Positions 23,143 to 32,351 of a stretch of DNA of 32,351 nt are shown piece by piece. The notes under the pieces are model-generated. The model was given only the letters and a program-made list of their open reading frames with translations, had not been told where the DNA came from and made no database searches. The position numbers and the translations under genes are program-made. The DNA is from a bacterium (lineage in GTDB: Bacteria > Bacillota > Bacilli > Lactobacillales > Streptococcaceae), in contig CAJNCF010000012.1 of the NCBI GenBank assembly GCA_905221195.1, positions 1-32,351 on the forward strand, read 5' to 3'. The stretch's first letter is position 1. Each line of letters opens with the position of its first letter.

Positions 23143-26100
23143 ATGTTTAAATTATCTAGACAGCAAAAAGATCATCGTTATTTTTGTGGGAATAAATATG
23201 AGAAATATTCTATCAAAAAGTTAAAAGTTGGTGCAGCAAGTGTATTGGTTGGTACAGGATTTTTATTTGGTTACAATTTGGATCAGGTAAATGCTGATGA
23301 GCAAAAAACTGAGGCAATGACCACGGTAATACCAAAGGTTGGAGATACGTCTCAATCTGCGGATAAGGTAGAGCTTACGAGTGAACCAAAACAAGAACAG
23401 ACTCCAGAAGTAGTTACAGAAACACCAAAATCTGGAACGAAAGAAGAAGCAGTTACAGCAACAAGTCCGCAAGCTCCTGAAACTAAGGAAGCTCCTATAA
23501 GCAAGGAATCTCCTGTAACCAAGGAAACTCCTGAAACTAAGGAAGTACCAGAAAATAAAGCAAACAAAGTAGACAAAGAAATTGTCAACTCATCTACGTT
23601 GAGAGATAAATTGACAGATTTGGAAGCTCAAATCGAGCGTATCCGAGGAAATAAAAACCAAGCCTCTCAAATCCAAAACGCTGAAAAACTTGTTGCTAAC
23701 GCTAAACAATATCTAGAAGCTTTAGATACAACTCAAACAGAAGTAGATGCTAAAGCTAAAGAAATTAGTTCATTAACATCTATCCTAAAATCAATTAAGG
23801 CTGAAGAAGTTTCAAAAGAAAACAAAAATAAAGACAGCCGTAATGGTAAAAAGATGGAAGAAGGAACTGGTTTCAGAGCAGGGGAAGCAACAACAACAGG
23901 GGTTGGAGCAGATGTAAAAGATGCTACAGAAACTCCCGCAGTTACAAGACCTCCTTATACAGAAAGAAAAGTAGCGGAAGGACTTGCAAGACAAATTGCA
24001 TGGTTAGACTTTTCAGATACAAGAAACTGGACAAATGTTGATATAGAAAATGGAAATGTTTATTTAAAAGAAGGCTCAATTTACGAAAAAGAAATTATGC
24101 CTAACTACCGCATTAAGTTGAAGGTTAAATCATTAAAACCATTCCAAGCGACTGAAATTTATAGAAAGCGTATGGAAGCAAATAATGCAACAGAAGCTGA
24201 AAAAGCAACCTTTAACCCAAATGCAACTAATGGATTTATTAATAGAACTGATAACGCTCGTGTAAGAATTACCGCACAAGCTCAGGACGGTTGGTCTGAG
24301 ATTAGAGACAATGGGATTAATACGAATGGAAGAAAAACATCCATTAAATCAGAAACTACTGGAACCAATATTGGGATTCAATTTGAAGTAAGTGGTACTT
24401 ATAAAGGAAATCCCGTTCGTCCTGCGGTAGTAATGACCGATGCAGAAAGTGCAAACGGTGGAGAAATAATTACCTTTACAACGAATGGTAGTGGATGGCA
24501 ACAAATTATTGACTTACAGAAAAATAGAGCGGATGCTCGCAGATATAAACCAGTAAATTATTATACAGATGCTTATAAACAGCTTCCGGATTCAGCTGGT
24601 AATGAGATAAATGCTACTGCTATTTACAATGTAGGAAATGGTAATAAGATAGTGCCTAAATTCTTTACTAACCCAGATCAAGAAACAGGTGGTCTAGGTA
24701 CTGGTGTATTTGGTCCTGGTCTTACAGCTAGGAGTTATAGTGTGCCAGTAGTAATGACAAAAAATGCAACAGAAGTTGGAATGTATGTTTTCTCAACTGG
24801 TGCACAAGCAGCTATGATGGGGGTAGCGCCTATTGATGAAGGGGATGCTCCTGCAAGCTATGGTGAAGCAACTCACACGATGAATACCAGAGACGGATTA
24901 ACGGGAGATGTAGTAAAACAACCATATTTAGGGTCTGAAAGACCTGATGCGGATACGGGTAACCTTAAAAACTGGCATGGTGATGATAATACCGATACAG
25001 CAGATGAAGGGGTTAACCAGTTACTTCCTGATAGTTTAAAAGGTAGCGAAGGAAATATTATTAAGGCCAATATCTCAGATTCTGGATATTATACCTTAAA
25101 TATTCAGGCGCACACAGGTGGTGCTGAAAAGGCATATATTCGTTCGTGGCTTGATTTTAATAATAATGGACAGTTTGATCCAGATGAAGCTTCAGATATT
25201 GCAGAAATTACACAAGATGGCGATGTAAAATTACATTTTAAAAATAAAACACAAAAAGACGCAGGACAGTTACTTCAAGCTGGTACTAGGGTTCGTATTG
25301 CAACAAGTAAAGATGAAATTCAAAATCCGACAGGACTAGCATTCTCAGGGGAAGTAGAAGATTTTAATGCGAAGATTACTCACCCACCAAAAGGAGATAA
25401 ACAAACTACAATTGGAAATGCGACAATTGGGAATAATGTAGAAAAACAAAGAGCTACTGTTCATTTTACTCCAAAAGGTAAAAATATTTATACACAAGAT
25501 GATGTAGATGCCCTAATCGATACTACTGTACCACCAGTATATATTAACAACAAAACTGGTGATAAAGTCACTTTATCAGATGAGAATACCTATACTGTAA
25601 GAGGGCAAGGAACCTATAAGTTTACACCTAATGGAAAAGATGTCGATGTAGAATTCACTCCAGCAAAAGGCTTTGTAGGAAAAGCGCACGGATTTACGAT
25701 TCGTCGTCAAGATACGAACAAAACAACGACAGAATGGGGAACAAGTGATGAAGCTGTTGCTCCGAATGTAAATGATGTGTTAAATACGATGGATGGATTA
25801 TATATTCCGGAAGTAAGAATTCCTACTGTAGAACCAACTCCTAATAATGCGGAAAGTAGGAATATACAAGGATTCGCACAAAAAGGTAAACCTACATTTA
25901 ATGTTGAAACTTCAGATACTCCAGTAACTGCGTCAGCTAAACATCCAGCAAGACTGATTGATCCTAGAACGAATACTCTTGCAGACTCTGCGATTGTAGA
26001 TGCCTTAGATCCAAATAACAATAAAGTCGGTACTTATAAGATAGCTCCAGAAACGGGTGAAGTAACATTTACACCAAATATTGACTATAAAGGTGAAGTG

Positions 26101-29100
26101 CAACCTGTCAGAGTGTCTGTTCCAGTTGTGGTAGCACATGATAAAGATGATAATGATGTTACAGTTACTAAAGAAGCTACGTATACTCCAAGAATTATCC
26201 CAGTAGCTCCAACAGCAGAAGCATCAACAACTAGAGATGTTCAAGGGAAAGCACAAGTATCAAGAATCGTCTTTGATACACTAGAAAATAATGCCGATAA
26301 AAATCAAACAGTTAACTTTGATAAAAGTCCAGAAGCGGGTACTGATGGAGAACATGTTGACTTAGATAGAGAAACATTAACATTACTAAACGCTTCAGGC
26401 GCTGAAACAAACACAGTCACAACAGACCAAGGTGAGTATGTATTAGATAAAGTAAGAAACACTATTACATTTACACCGAAGAAAACATTTGTTGGACAAG
26501 CAACACCTGTAAGAGTACAAATCAAAGATGCAAATGGAACAAAAGTTGAAACAACTTATACACCAACAGTGATTGAAGTTACTCCAACAGGTAAAGATTC
26601 AGCAACTTCAGGACCACAAGGACTGACACAAAAATCTCCAATTGTCTTCAACCAACGAGAGGAAGAAGATGGAAAAACTCTAAACTTTGATACAGGTCAT
26701 GAAAGAGTAGCCTTAAAACCAGAAACTCTTACATTACTAAATGGTTCAGATAAAGTGAAGTCTATTACTGTACCGAATGTCGGAACTTATGAATTAGTAG
26801 ACAACAACATTACATTTACCCCTGCTCCAGCCTACCATGGAACAGCTGAAGGAGTAAATGTTCAAGTTGAAGACGAAAATGGTCAAGTAGTTACGAAGAA
26901 ATATGTTCCAACAGTAACTGAATTAACAGTAACTCCAGAAGGTAAAACAACAACAAATATCCAAGGGGAAACTCAAGAAGCCACACCAACATTTACGATT
27001 CCAACTGAATCAAATAATGCAACAGTAACAAGTCGTAAATTAGTGGACCCTGCTGATCAAACAGAAAAAGACAGCGTAACAGTAGCTGGAAAAGGTACAT
27101 TCACAATCGATGGAAATGGAAAAGTAACCTTTGTACCAGTTCCAACTTATAAAGAAGATGTTCCTCCGATTACAGTAAAAGCAACTGTAACGGTTACAAA
27201 CGCTAAAAACGAAAGTGCAACAATCACATCAACAGCATCTTACAAACCAATTATTGTACCAGCTGAGATTGATAAAGCACCAGCTACATCAACGAACTTA
27301 CAAGGATTAGTACAAACAGGAACACCAACATTTACACCGAAAACGGTTGAAGTAAATGGAGTGCAAAAGACAATTAGTGTTGAACCAAATAGCTATAAAC
27401 TTGTAAAAGATGGAGTGGCAAGTGATTCACTTCCAGCCTATAAAGCAGGAACAACTGAAACAATTGGTACGTATACAATTAATCCACAAAATGGATTAGT
27501 AACATTTACACCAACAGATAAGACTTATACTGGAGCAGTACAACCAGTAGATGTACAAGCTACAGGATCAAATGGAGTAAAAGTACAAACAACCTATACA
27601 CCGATAATTACTCCAGTAACACCAACAAAAGAACCATCAGCAACAACAGACGTTCAAGGTAAGAAACAAGTATCAAGAATTGTGTTGGATACAGTAGAAA
27701 CAGATGCTGATAAAGATAAAACTGTTAACTTCAACAAAGGAAGCGAAACAGGTGCTAACGGTGAACGAGTTAACCTTAATCCTGATACATTAACATTGTT
27801 AAATGATGCAGGAGCTGAAGTAACATCTCTTACAACAAGTGATGGGGAATATGTTTTAGATAAAGCAAGTAAGACGATTACTTTCACACCTAATAAAACA
27901 TTTGTAGGACCAGCAAAACCTGTAAAAGTTCAAATCAAAGATGAGAATGGAACAAAAGTTGAAACAACTTACACACCAACAGTAACTGACGTTACAATGA
28001 CAAGTGTTGATAAAGAGTCTTCTGCACCACAAGGAAAAACACAAACAGGAAAACCTGAATTTACTGTTTCAACTCCAGAAGTGCGTATTACAGGATATAA
28101 ATTGTTAAATCCAAATGGTAATACACCTGTAGAAGGAAATGAAATTGAAATACCAGATCAAGGAACATATCGTATTAATCCAACGACTGGAGAAGTAACT
28201 TTCATTCCAAAACCAGATTTCACAGGACCAGCAACAGGAATCACAGTGCAGGCTACTGATGAAAATGGAGAAACAAAAGATGCGAAATATAAACCAACAG
28301 TAAATGCATTAACCATAACTCCACAACCTGTAACAACAACAAATATCCAAGGAGAAACTCAAGAAGGAACACCAACATTCCCAGTTCCAACTGAATCGAA
28401 TAATGTTACAGTTACAAGTCGTAAACTAGTTGATCCAACAGATCAAACAGAAAAAGACAGAGTAACAATAGAAGGAAAAGGTACATTCACAATTGATGGA
28501 AATGGAAAAGTAACATTTACACCACTTCCAACCTACAAAGGTGATGTAGATCCAATTACAGTAAAAGCAACTGTAACTATTACTAATGATAAAAATGAAA
28601 GTACAACAATTCCTTCAACTACGACATACAAACCAATTATCGTATCGGCTGAGATTGATAAAGAACCAGCAACATCAAGAAACTTACAAGGATTAGTACA
28701 AACTGGAACGCCAACATTTACACCGAAAACGATTGATGTAGATGGAACACCAAAAACAATTAGTGTTCAACCTAATAGTTACAAACTTGTAAAAGGTGAA
28801 ACGGAAAGTAATACACTTCCAGCCTATAAAGCAGGAACAACTGACCAAATTGGTACGTATACAATTGATTCAGCGACAGGACAAGTGACATTCACACCGT
28901 CGGATAAAACTTATACAGGAGCAGTAGAACCAGTATCTGTACAAGCAACTGGATCAAATGGAGTAAAAGTACAAACAACTTATACACCAACTATTACACC
29001 AGTAACACCAACAGCAGAAAAATCTGCCACAAGTGATGTACAAGGTAAAAAACAAACTTCTTCAATTGTATTAGATACAGTAGAAAATAGTGCTGATAAA

Positions 29101-32100
29101 GAGAAAACTGTAAATTTCAATAAAGGAAGCGAAACAGGTGCTAATGGGGAGCGTATCGAATTAGATGCCAATACCTTAACATTGTTAGACGGAACTACTG
29201 AAGTAACATCTCTTACAACGAATGATGGGGAATATGTTTTAGATAAAGCAAGTAAAACTATTACATTTACACCGAAGAAAACATTTGTTGGAACGGCAAC
29301 ACCAGTTAAAGTTCAAATTAAAGATGCGAATGGTACAAAAGTTGAAACAACTTACACACCAACAGTAACTGATATTACAATGAAAGGTGACCCTGCAACT
29401 ACATCAGCACCGCAAGGACAAACACAAACAGGAACACCAACGTTTACTATTTCAAGTCCAGAAGTAAGTATTACAGGATACAAATTGTTAAATCCAAATG
29501 GTAATACACCAGTAGAAGGAAATGAAATTGAAGTTCCAGATCAAGGAACATATCGTATTAATCCAGCAAATGGACAAGTAACATTTATTCCAAAACCAGG
29601 ATTTACAGGACCAGCAACTGGAATTTCTGTACAAGCGACAGATGAAAATGGAGAAACAGCAGAAGCGAAATATACTCCAACAGTAAATGCGATAACAGTA
29701 ACTCCAGAAGGTAAAACAACGACAAATATCCAAGGTGTGACTCAAGAAGAAACACCAACATTTACGATTCCAACTGAATCAAATAATGCAACAGTAACAA
29801 GTCGTAAATTAGTTGATCCAACAGATCAAACAGAAAAAGACAGCGTAACAGTAGCAGGAAAAGGTACATTCACTATCGATGGAAATGGTAAAGTAACATT
29901 TACGCCAGAACCTACATTCAAAGGTGAAGTAGATCCAATTACAGTAAAAGCAACTGTAACAGTTACAAACGCTAAAAACGAAAGTGCAACCATTATATCA
30001 ACAGCGACTTACAAACCAGTTATTGTGCCAGCTGAGATTGATAAAGCACCAGCAACATCAACGAGCTTACAAGGATTAGTACAAACAGGAACACCAACAT
30101 TTACACCGAAAACGGTTGAAGTAAATGGCGTACCAAAAACAATTAGTGTTGAACCAAACAGTTATAAACTTGTAAAAGATGGAGTAGCAAGTGATTCACT
30201 TCCAGCCTATAAAGCAGGAACAACTGAACAAATTGGTACGTATACAATTAATCCACAAAATGGAACAGTAACCTTTACTCCAACAGATAAAACTTATACA
30301 GGAGCAGTAGAACCAGCAACTGTACAAGCTACAGGATCAAATGGAGTAAAAGTACAAACAACGTATACACCAACAATTACTCCAGTAACACCAACAAAAG
30401 AACCATCAGCAACAACAGACGTTCAAGGTAAGAAACAAGTATCAACAATTGTATTAGATACAGTAGAAACTGGTGCAGATAAAGATAAAACAGTTAACTT
30501 CAACAAAGGAAGCGAAACAGGTGCTAATGGGGAACGAGTTAATCTAAACCCTGATACATTAACTTTACTAAATGATGCAGGAGACGAAGTATTAACTCTT
30601 ACAACAACTGATGGGGAATATGTTTTAGATAAAGCAAGTAAGACAATTACTTTCACACCTAATAAAACATTTGTAGGACCAGCAAAACCTGTAAAAGTTC
30701 AAATCAAAGATGCGAACGGAACAAAAGTTGAAACAACTTATACACCAACAGTAACTGACGTTACAATGTCAAGTGTAGATAAAACTTCAGAAGCACCTCA
30801 AGGGAAAACACAAACTGGAACACCAGAATTCTCAGTTTCTAGCCCAAGTGTTCGAATTACAGAATACAAATTAGTTGATCCAACGAATAATACCCCTGTA
30901 GATGAGGTTGAAGTAGAAAATCAAGGAACATATAGTATTGATAAAGCAACTGGAGAAGTAACATTTGTTCCAAAACCAGGATTTACAGGACCAACAACTG
31001 GAATTAAAGTACGTGCTACAGACGAGAATGGCGAAACAAAAGATGCGACTTATACACCAAGTGTAACGCCACTAAAAGTAACACCTGAAAATAAATCAAC
31101 AACGAATATTCAAGGATTACCACAAGAAGCAACGCCAACATTTAAACTTCCAAAAGGAGTAACAAATGCTGTAGTTACAGAACGTAAATTGATAGATCCA
31201 ATCACTAAAGCTCTAACAAATTCTGTAACAGTAGATGGAAAAGGAACATTTACAATTAATGCAAATGGAAAAGTAACATTTACGCCAGTACCTTCATATG
31301 TTGGTGATGTACCTGCCATTGAAGTACAAGGAACTATAACAATCCTAAATGATAATAATGATAGTACGACAATGACATCAAAAGCGACGTACAAACCAAT
31401 TATTGTTCCAATTGAGTTAGAAAAAACTCCGGCGGAATCTACAAATGTTCAAGGATTAGTTCAAAAAGGTACTCCAACATTTACTCCACAAAGTGTAGAT
31501 GTAAATGGAGTTGAAAAAACAGTTACCGTTAAACCAAATAGCTATAAACTTGTAAAAGATGGAACAGAAACTGATACAATTCCAGCATATAAAAAGGACA
31601 CTCAAGAAGTCATTGGTAAATATACAATTGATCCGCAAACAGGAGAGGTAACATTTACGCCTACGGATAAAACTTATACAGGTGAAGTAGAGCCAGCAAC
31701 TGTACAAGCAACAGGATCAAACAATGTAAAAGTACAAACAACGTATACTCCAATTATTAAGCCTGTAAAACCAGTAGGAACTAATGCAGGTTCAGAAGGA
31801 ATCCAAGGTGCACCACAATCAGGAACACCAAGCTTCAAATCAGGGAATGAAAATATTCCGATGACAGTAAGCGCAACAAATCCTGCTAAATTAGTAGATC
31901 CAACTACAAACCAACCAATTGAAGCAACAGAAATTGATGCTAAAAATACAGCTGGAGAAAAAGTTGGTAAGTACACCATTAATCCTGCAACAGGAGAAGT
32001 TACATTTACTCCAGAACCAGGGTTCTCAGGAACACCAGTACCAGCAACAGTACAAGCCAAAGATGGTAATGGAACACCAACAACAGCAACTTATACACCA

Positions 32101-32351
32101 GTTGTAAAAGCAGCAGTACCATCAGGTGATAACCAAGTAACAAGTGATATTCAAGGTGCAAAACAAACAGCAACACCAGTATTTACACCAGGTAAAAATA
32201 CTGTAAACAATCAAGAAGTATCAGTACCATTTGAAGCAACAAGCAAAGCGAAACTAATCGATCCAAGTAAGACTGGAGACGAAAGAGAAGTAACAACGCT
32301 TGTAGTTGAAAACCAAGGAACTTATACAATTGATGACAATGGTCTTGTAAC
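23143..32351 (+). CDS. cshA: CshA-type fibrillar surface adhesin, 5' part (3' end outside window)
   Basis: Very large surface fibril protein, open for at least 3069 residues with no stop in frame. In order: a YSIRK-type signal peptide (YSIKKLKVGAASVLVG, residues 22-37, likely cleavage after VNA at 51); a Pro/Glu/Lys-rich low-complexity region (about 60-145) with TKE-type repeats; a helical, coiled-coil-like segment (about 153-220); the CshA non-repeat adhesive region (from about W287, LDFSDTRNW, to about 610); a GEVED-type domain (about 622-748) with a D-F-N-N-N-G-Q-F-D Ca-site-like loop at 671 and GEVEDF at 736; then about 19 CshA-type fibril repeats of about 100-120 residues ending in VTFTP...TYTPTV strands. 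S. gordonii CshA, which binds fibronectin and forms fibrils, is about 2500 residues; this protein is longer. An LPXTG anchor is expected beyond the window. Expression probably starts at the promoter at 23074. Symbol is by family; cshB or an unnamed paralogue is possible. Confidence 0.92.
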   Translation, partial: MFKLSRQQKDHRYFCGNKYEKYSIKKLKVGAASVLVGTGFLFGYNLDQVNADEQKTEAMTTVIPKVGDTSQSADKVELTSEPKQEQTPEVVTETPKSGTKEEAVTATSPQAPETKEAPISKESPVTKETPETKEVPENKANKVDKEIVNSSTLRDKLTDLEAQIERIRGNKNQASQIQNAEKLVANAKQYLEALDTTQTEVDAKAKEISSLTSILKSIKAEEVSKENKNKDSRNGKKMEEGTGFRAGEATTTGVGADVKDATETPAVTRPPYTERKVAEGLARQIAWLDFSDTRNWTNVDIENGNVYLKEGSIYEKEIMPNYRIKLKVKSLKPFQATEIYRKRMEANNATEAEKATFNPNATNGFINRTDNARVRITAQAQDGWSEIRDNGINTNGRKTSIKSETTGTNIGIQFEVSGTYKGNPVRPAVVMTDAESANGGEIITFTTNGSGWQQIIDLQKNRADARRYKPVNYYTDAYKQLPDSAGNEINATAIYNVGNGNKIVPKFFTNPDQETGGLGTGVFGPGLTARSYSVPVVMTKNATEVGMYVFSTGAQAAMMGVAPIDEGDAPASYGEATHTMNTRDGLTGDVVKQPYLGSERPDADTGNLKNWHGDDNTDTADEGVNQLLPDSLKGSEGNIIKANISDSGYYTLNIQAHTGGAEKAYIRSWLDFNNNGQFDPDEASDIAEITQDGDVKLHFKNKTQKDAGQLLQAGTRVRIATSKDEIQNPTGLAFSGEVEDFNAKITHPPKGDKQTTIGNATIGNNVEKQRATVHFTPKGKNIYTQDDVDALIDTTVPPVYINNKTGDKVTLSDENTYTVRGQGTYKFTPNGKDVDVEFTPAKGFVGKAHGFTIRRQDTNKTTTEWGTSDEAVAPNVNDVLNTMDGLYIPEVRIPTVEPTPNNAESRNIQGFAQKGKPTFNVETSDTPVTASAKHPARLIDPRTNTLADSAIVDALDPNNNKVGTYKIAPETGEVTFTPNIDYKGEVQPVRVSVPVVVAHDKDDNDVTVTKEATYTPRIIPVAPTAEASTTRDVQGKAQVSRIVFDTLENNADKNQTVNFDKSPEAGTDGEHVDLDRETLTLLNASGAETNTVTTDQGEYVLDKVRNTITFTPKKTFVGQATPVRVQIKDANGTKVETTYTPTVIEVTPTGKDSATSGPQGLTQKSPIVFNQREEEDGKTLNFDTGHERVALKPETLTLLNGSDKVKSITVPNVGTYELVDNNITFTPAPAYHGTAEGVNVQVEDENGQVVTKKYVPTVTELTVTPEGKTTTNIQGETQEATPTFTIPTESNNATVTSRKLVDPADQTEKDSVTVAGKGTFTIDGNGKVTFVPVPTYKEDVPPITVKATVTVTNAKNESATITSTASYKPIIVPAEIDKAPATSTNLQGLVQTGTPTFTPKTVEVNGVQKTISVEPNSYKLVKDGVASDSLPAYKAGTTETIGTYTINPQNGLVTFTPTDKTYTGAVQPVDVQATGSNGVKVQTTYTPIITPVTPTKEPSATTDVQGKKQVSRIVLDTVETDADKDKTVNFNKGSETGANGERVNLNPDTLTLLNDAGAEVTSLTTSDGEYVLDKASKTITFTPNKTFVGPAKPVKVQIKDENGTKVETTYTPTVTDVTMTSVDKESSAPQGKTQTGKPEFTVSTPEVRITGYKLLNPNGNTPVEGNEIEIPDQGTYRINPTTGEVTFIPKPDFTGPATGITVQATDENGETKDAKYKPTVNALTITPQPVTTTNIQGETQEGTPTFPVPTESNNVTVTSRKLVDPTDQTEKDRVTIEGKGTFTIDGNGKVTFTPLPTYKGDVDPITVKATVTITNDKNESTTIPSTTTYKPIIVSAEIDKEPATSRNLQGLVQTGTPTFTPKTIDVDGTPKTISVQPNSYKLVKGETESNTLPAYKAGTTDQIGTYTIDSATGQVTFTPSDKTYTGAVEPVSVQATGSNGVKVQTTYTPTITPVTPTAEKSATSDVQGKKQTSSIVLDTVENSADKEKTVNFNKGSETGANGERIELDANTLTLLDGTTEVTSLTTNDGEYVLDKASKTITFTPKKTFVGTATPVKVQIKDANGTKVETTYTPTVTDITMKGDPATTSAPQGQTQTGTPTFTISSPEVSITGYKLLNPNGNTPVEGNEIEVPDQGTYRINPANGQVTFIPKPGFTGPATGISVQATDENGETAEAKYTPTVNAITVTPEGKTTTNIQGVTQEETPTFTIPTESNNATVTSRKLVDPTDQTEKDSVTVAGKGTFTIDGNGKVTFTPEPTFKGEVDPITVKATVTVTNAKNESATIISTATYKPVIVPAEIDKAPATSTSLQGLVQTGTPTFTPKTVEVNGVPKTISVEPNSYKLVKDGVASDSLPAYKAGTTEQIGTYTINPQNGTVTFTPTDKTYTGAVEPATVQATGSNGVKVQTTYTPTITPVTPTKEPSATTDVQGKKQVSTIVLDTVETGADKDKTVNFNKGSETGANGERVNLNPDTLTLLNDAGDEVLTLTTTDGEYVLDKASKTITFTPNKTFVGPAKPVKVQIKDANGTKVETTYTPTVTDVTMSSVDKTSEAPQGKTQTGTPEFSVSSPSVRITEYKLVDPTNNTPVDEVEVENQGTYSIDKATGEVTFVPKPGFTGPTTGIKVRATDENGETKDATYTPSVTPLKVTPENKSTTNIQGLPQEATPTFKLPKGVTNAVVTERKLIDPITKALTNSVTVDGKGTFTINANGKVTFTPVPSYVGDVPAIEVQGTITILNDNNDSTTMTSKATYKPIIVPIELEKTPAESTNVQGLVQKGTPTFTPQSVDVNGVEKTVTVKPNSYKLVKDGTETDTIPAYKKDTQEVIGKYTIDPQTGEVTFTPTDKTYTGEVEPATVQATGSNNVKVQTTYTPIIKPVKPVGTNAGSEGIQGAPQSGTPSFKSGNENIPMTVSATNPAKLVDPTTNQPIEATEIDAKNTAGEKVGKYTINPATGEVTFTPEPGFSGTPVPATVQAKDGNGTPTTATYTPVVKAAVPSGDNQVTSDIQGAKQTATPVFTPGKNTVNNQEVSVPFEATSKAKLIDPSKTGDEREVTTLVVENQGTYTIDDNGLV
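26206..31767 (+). repeat. Four-copy higher-order repeat in the CshA-like gene
   Basis: Units start at 26206, 27619, 29005 and 30388 and end at 31767, with lengths 1413, 1386, 1383 and 1380 nt, all multiples of three. Each unit holds four different fibril repeats in fixed order: A (begins with DVQGK, contains GEYVLDK), then B in unit 1 or E in units 2-4, C (begins TTTNIQG or STTNIQG, contains TVTSRKLVDP or similar), and D (contains LQGLVQ or VQGLVQ and PNSYKLVK). After unit 4 come two different repeats, F (31768 to about 32115) and a partial G to the window end. The layout is ABCD-AECD-AECD-AECD-F-G. It is coding throughout. Confidence 0.9.

Noticed and set aside
23263..32060. Many minus-strand ORFs of 60-128 codons across the CshA-like gene
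   Set aside because: They recur at the repeat period and are antisense to a continuous 3069-codon frame; they arise from the repeated codon pattern.

Overview
The window looks like a chromosomal segment from an oral, mitis-group-like Streptococcus. The evidence is low G+C, a complete accessory Sec (SecA2/SecY2) export and O-glycosylation locus of the kind that serves serine-rich-repeat (SRR) adhesins, an LPNTG sortase signal, and a YSIRK-type signal on a CshA-type fibril protein. The species cannot be fixed from sequence alone. All real genes are on the + strand.

Layout. (1) 1-2615: 3' part of an SRR glycoprotein adhesin: Ser-rich stalk with a 12-residue/36-nt period, three MucBP-like modules, a short second Ser-rich stalk and a wall anchor, followed by a strong terminator. 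(2) 2616-3247: a 632-nt gene-free leader with an extended -10 promoter and several hairpins. (3) 3248-11850: glycan-decoration genes: a GT8 enzyme with a GtfB-like C-terminal add-on, one single-domain GT2, two paralogous tandem-GT2 proteins, and a second, divergent GtfB-like/GtfA-like pair in reversed order. (4) 11948-22458: from its own promoter, secY2-asp1-asp2-asp3-secA2-gtfA-gtfB-asp4-asp5, tightly packed with overlaps; asp4 and asp5 encode proteins of only 59 and 74 residues. (5) 22459-23142: strong terminator, then an AT-rich gene-free stretch ending in an extended -10 promoter. (6) 23143 to the window end: a giant CshA-type fibrillar surface protein, at least 3069 residues and open at the 3' edge.

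How it works together (family knowledge plus inference). GtfA/GtfB put the first GlcNAc on Ser/Thr of the SRR adhesin. The GT8, GT2 and probably the second GtfA/GtfB-like pair extend or diversify the glycan. Asp2, whose S362-E452-H482 triad is intact at the published positions, is expected to O-acetylate GlcNAc while Asp1/2/3 bring the preprotein to SecA2, which threads it through SecY2/Asp4/Asp5. Sortase then anchors the adhesin. The CshA-like protein has an ordinary YSIRK signal and probably uses the housekeeping Sec route.

Most notable: the extra reversed GtfB/GtfA-like pair, an add-on Rossmann module recurring in three genes, signs of sequence exchange between the tandem-GT2 paralogues, wall-proximal MucBP modules in the adhesin, and a four-copy ~1.4-kb higher-order repeat in the CshA-like gene with a superimposed 2.77-kb periodicity.
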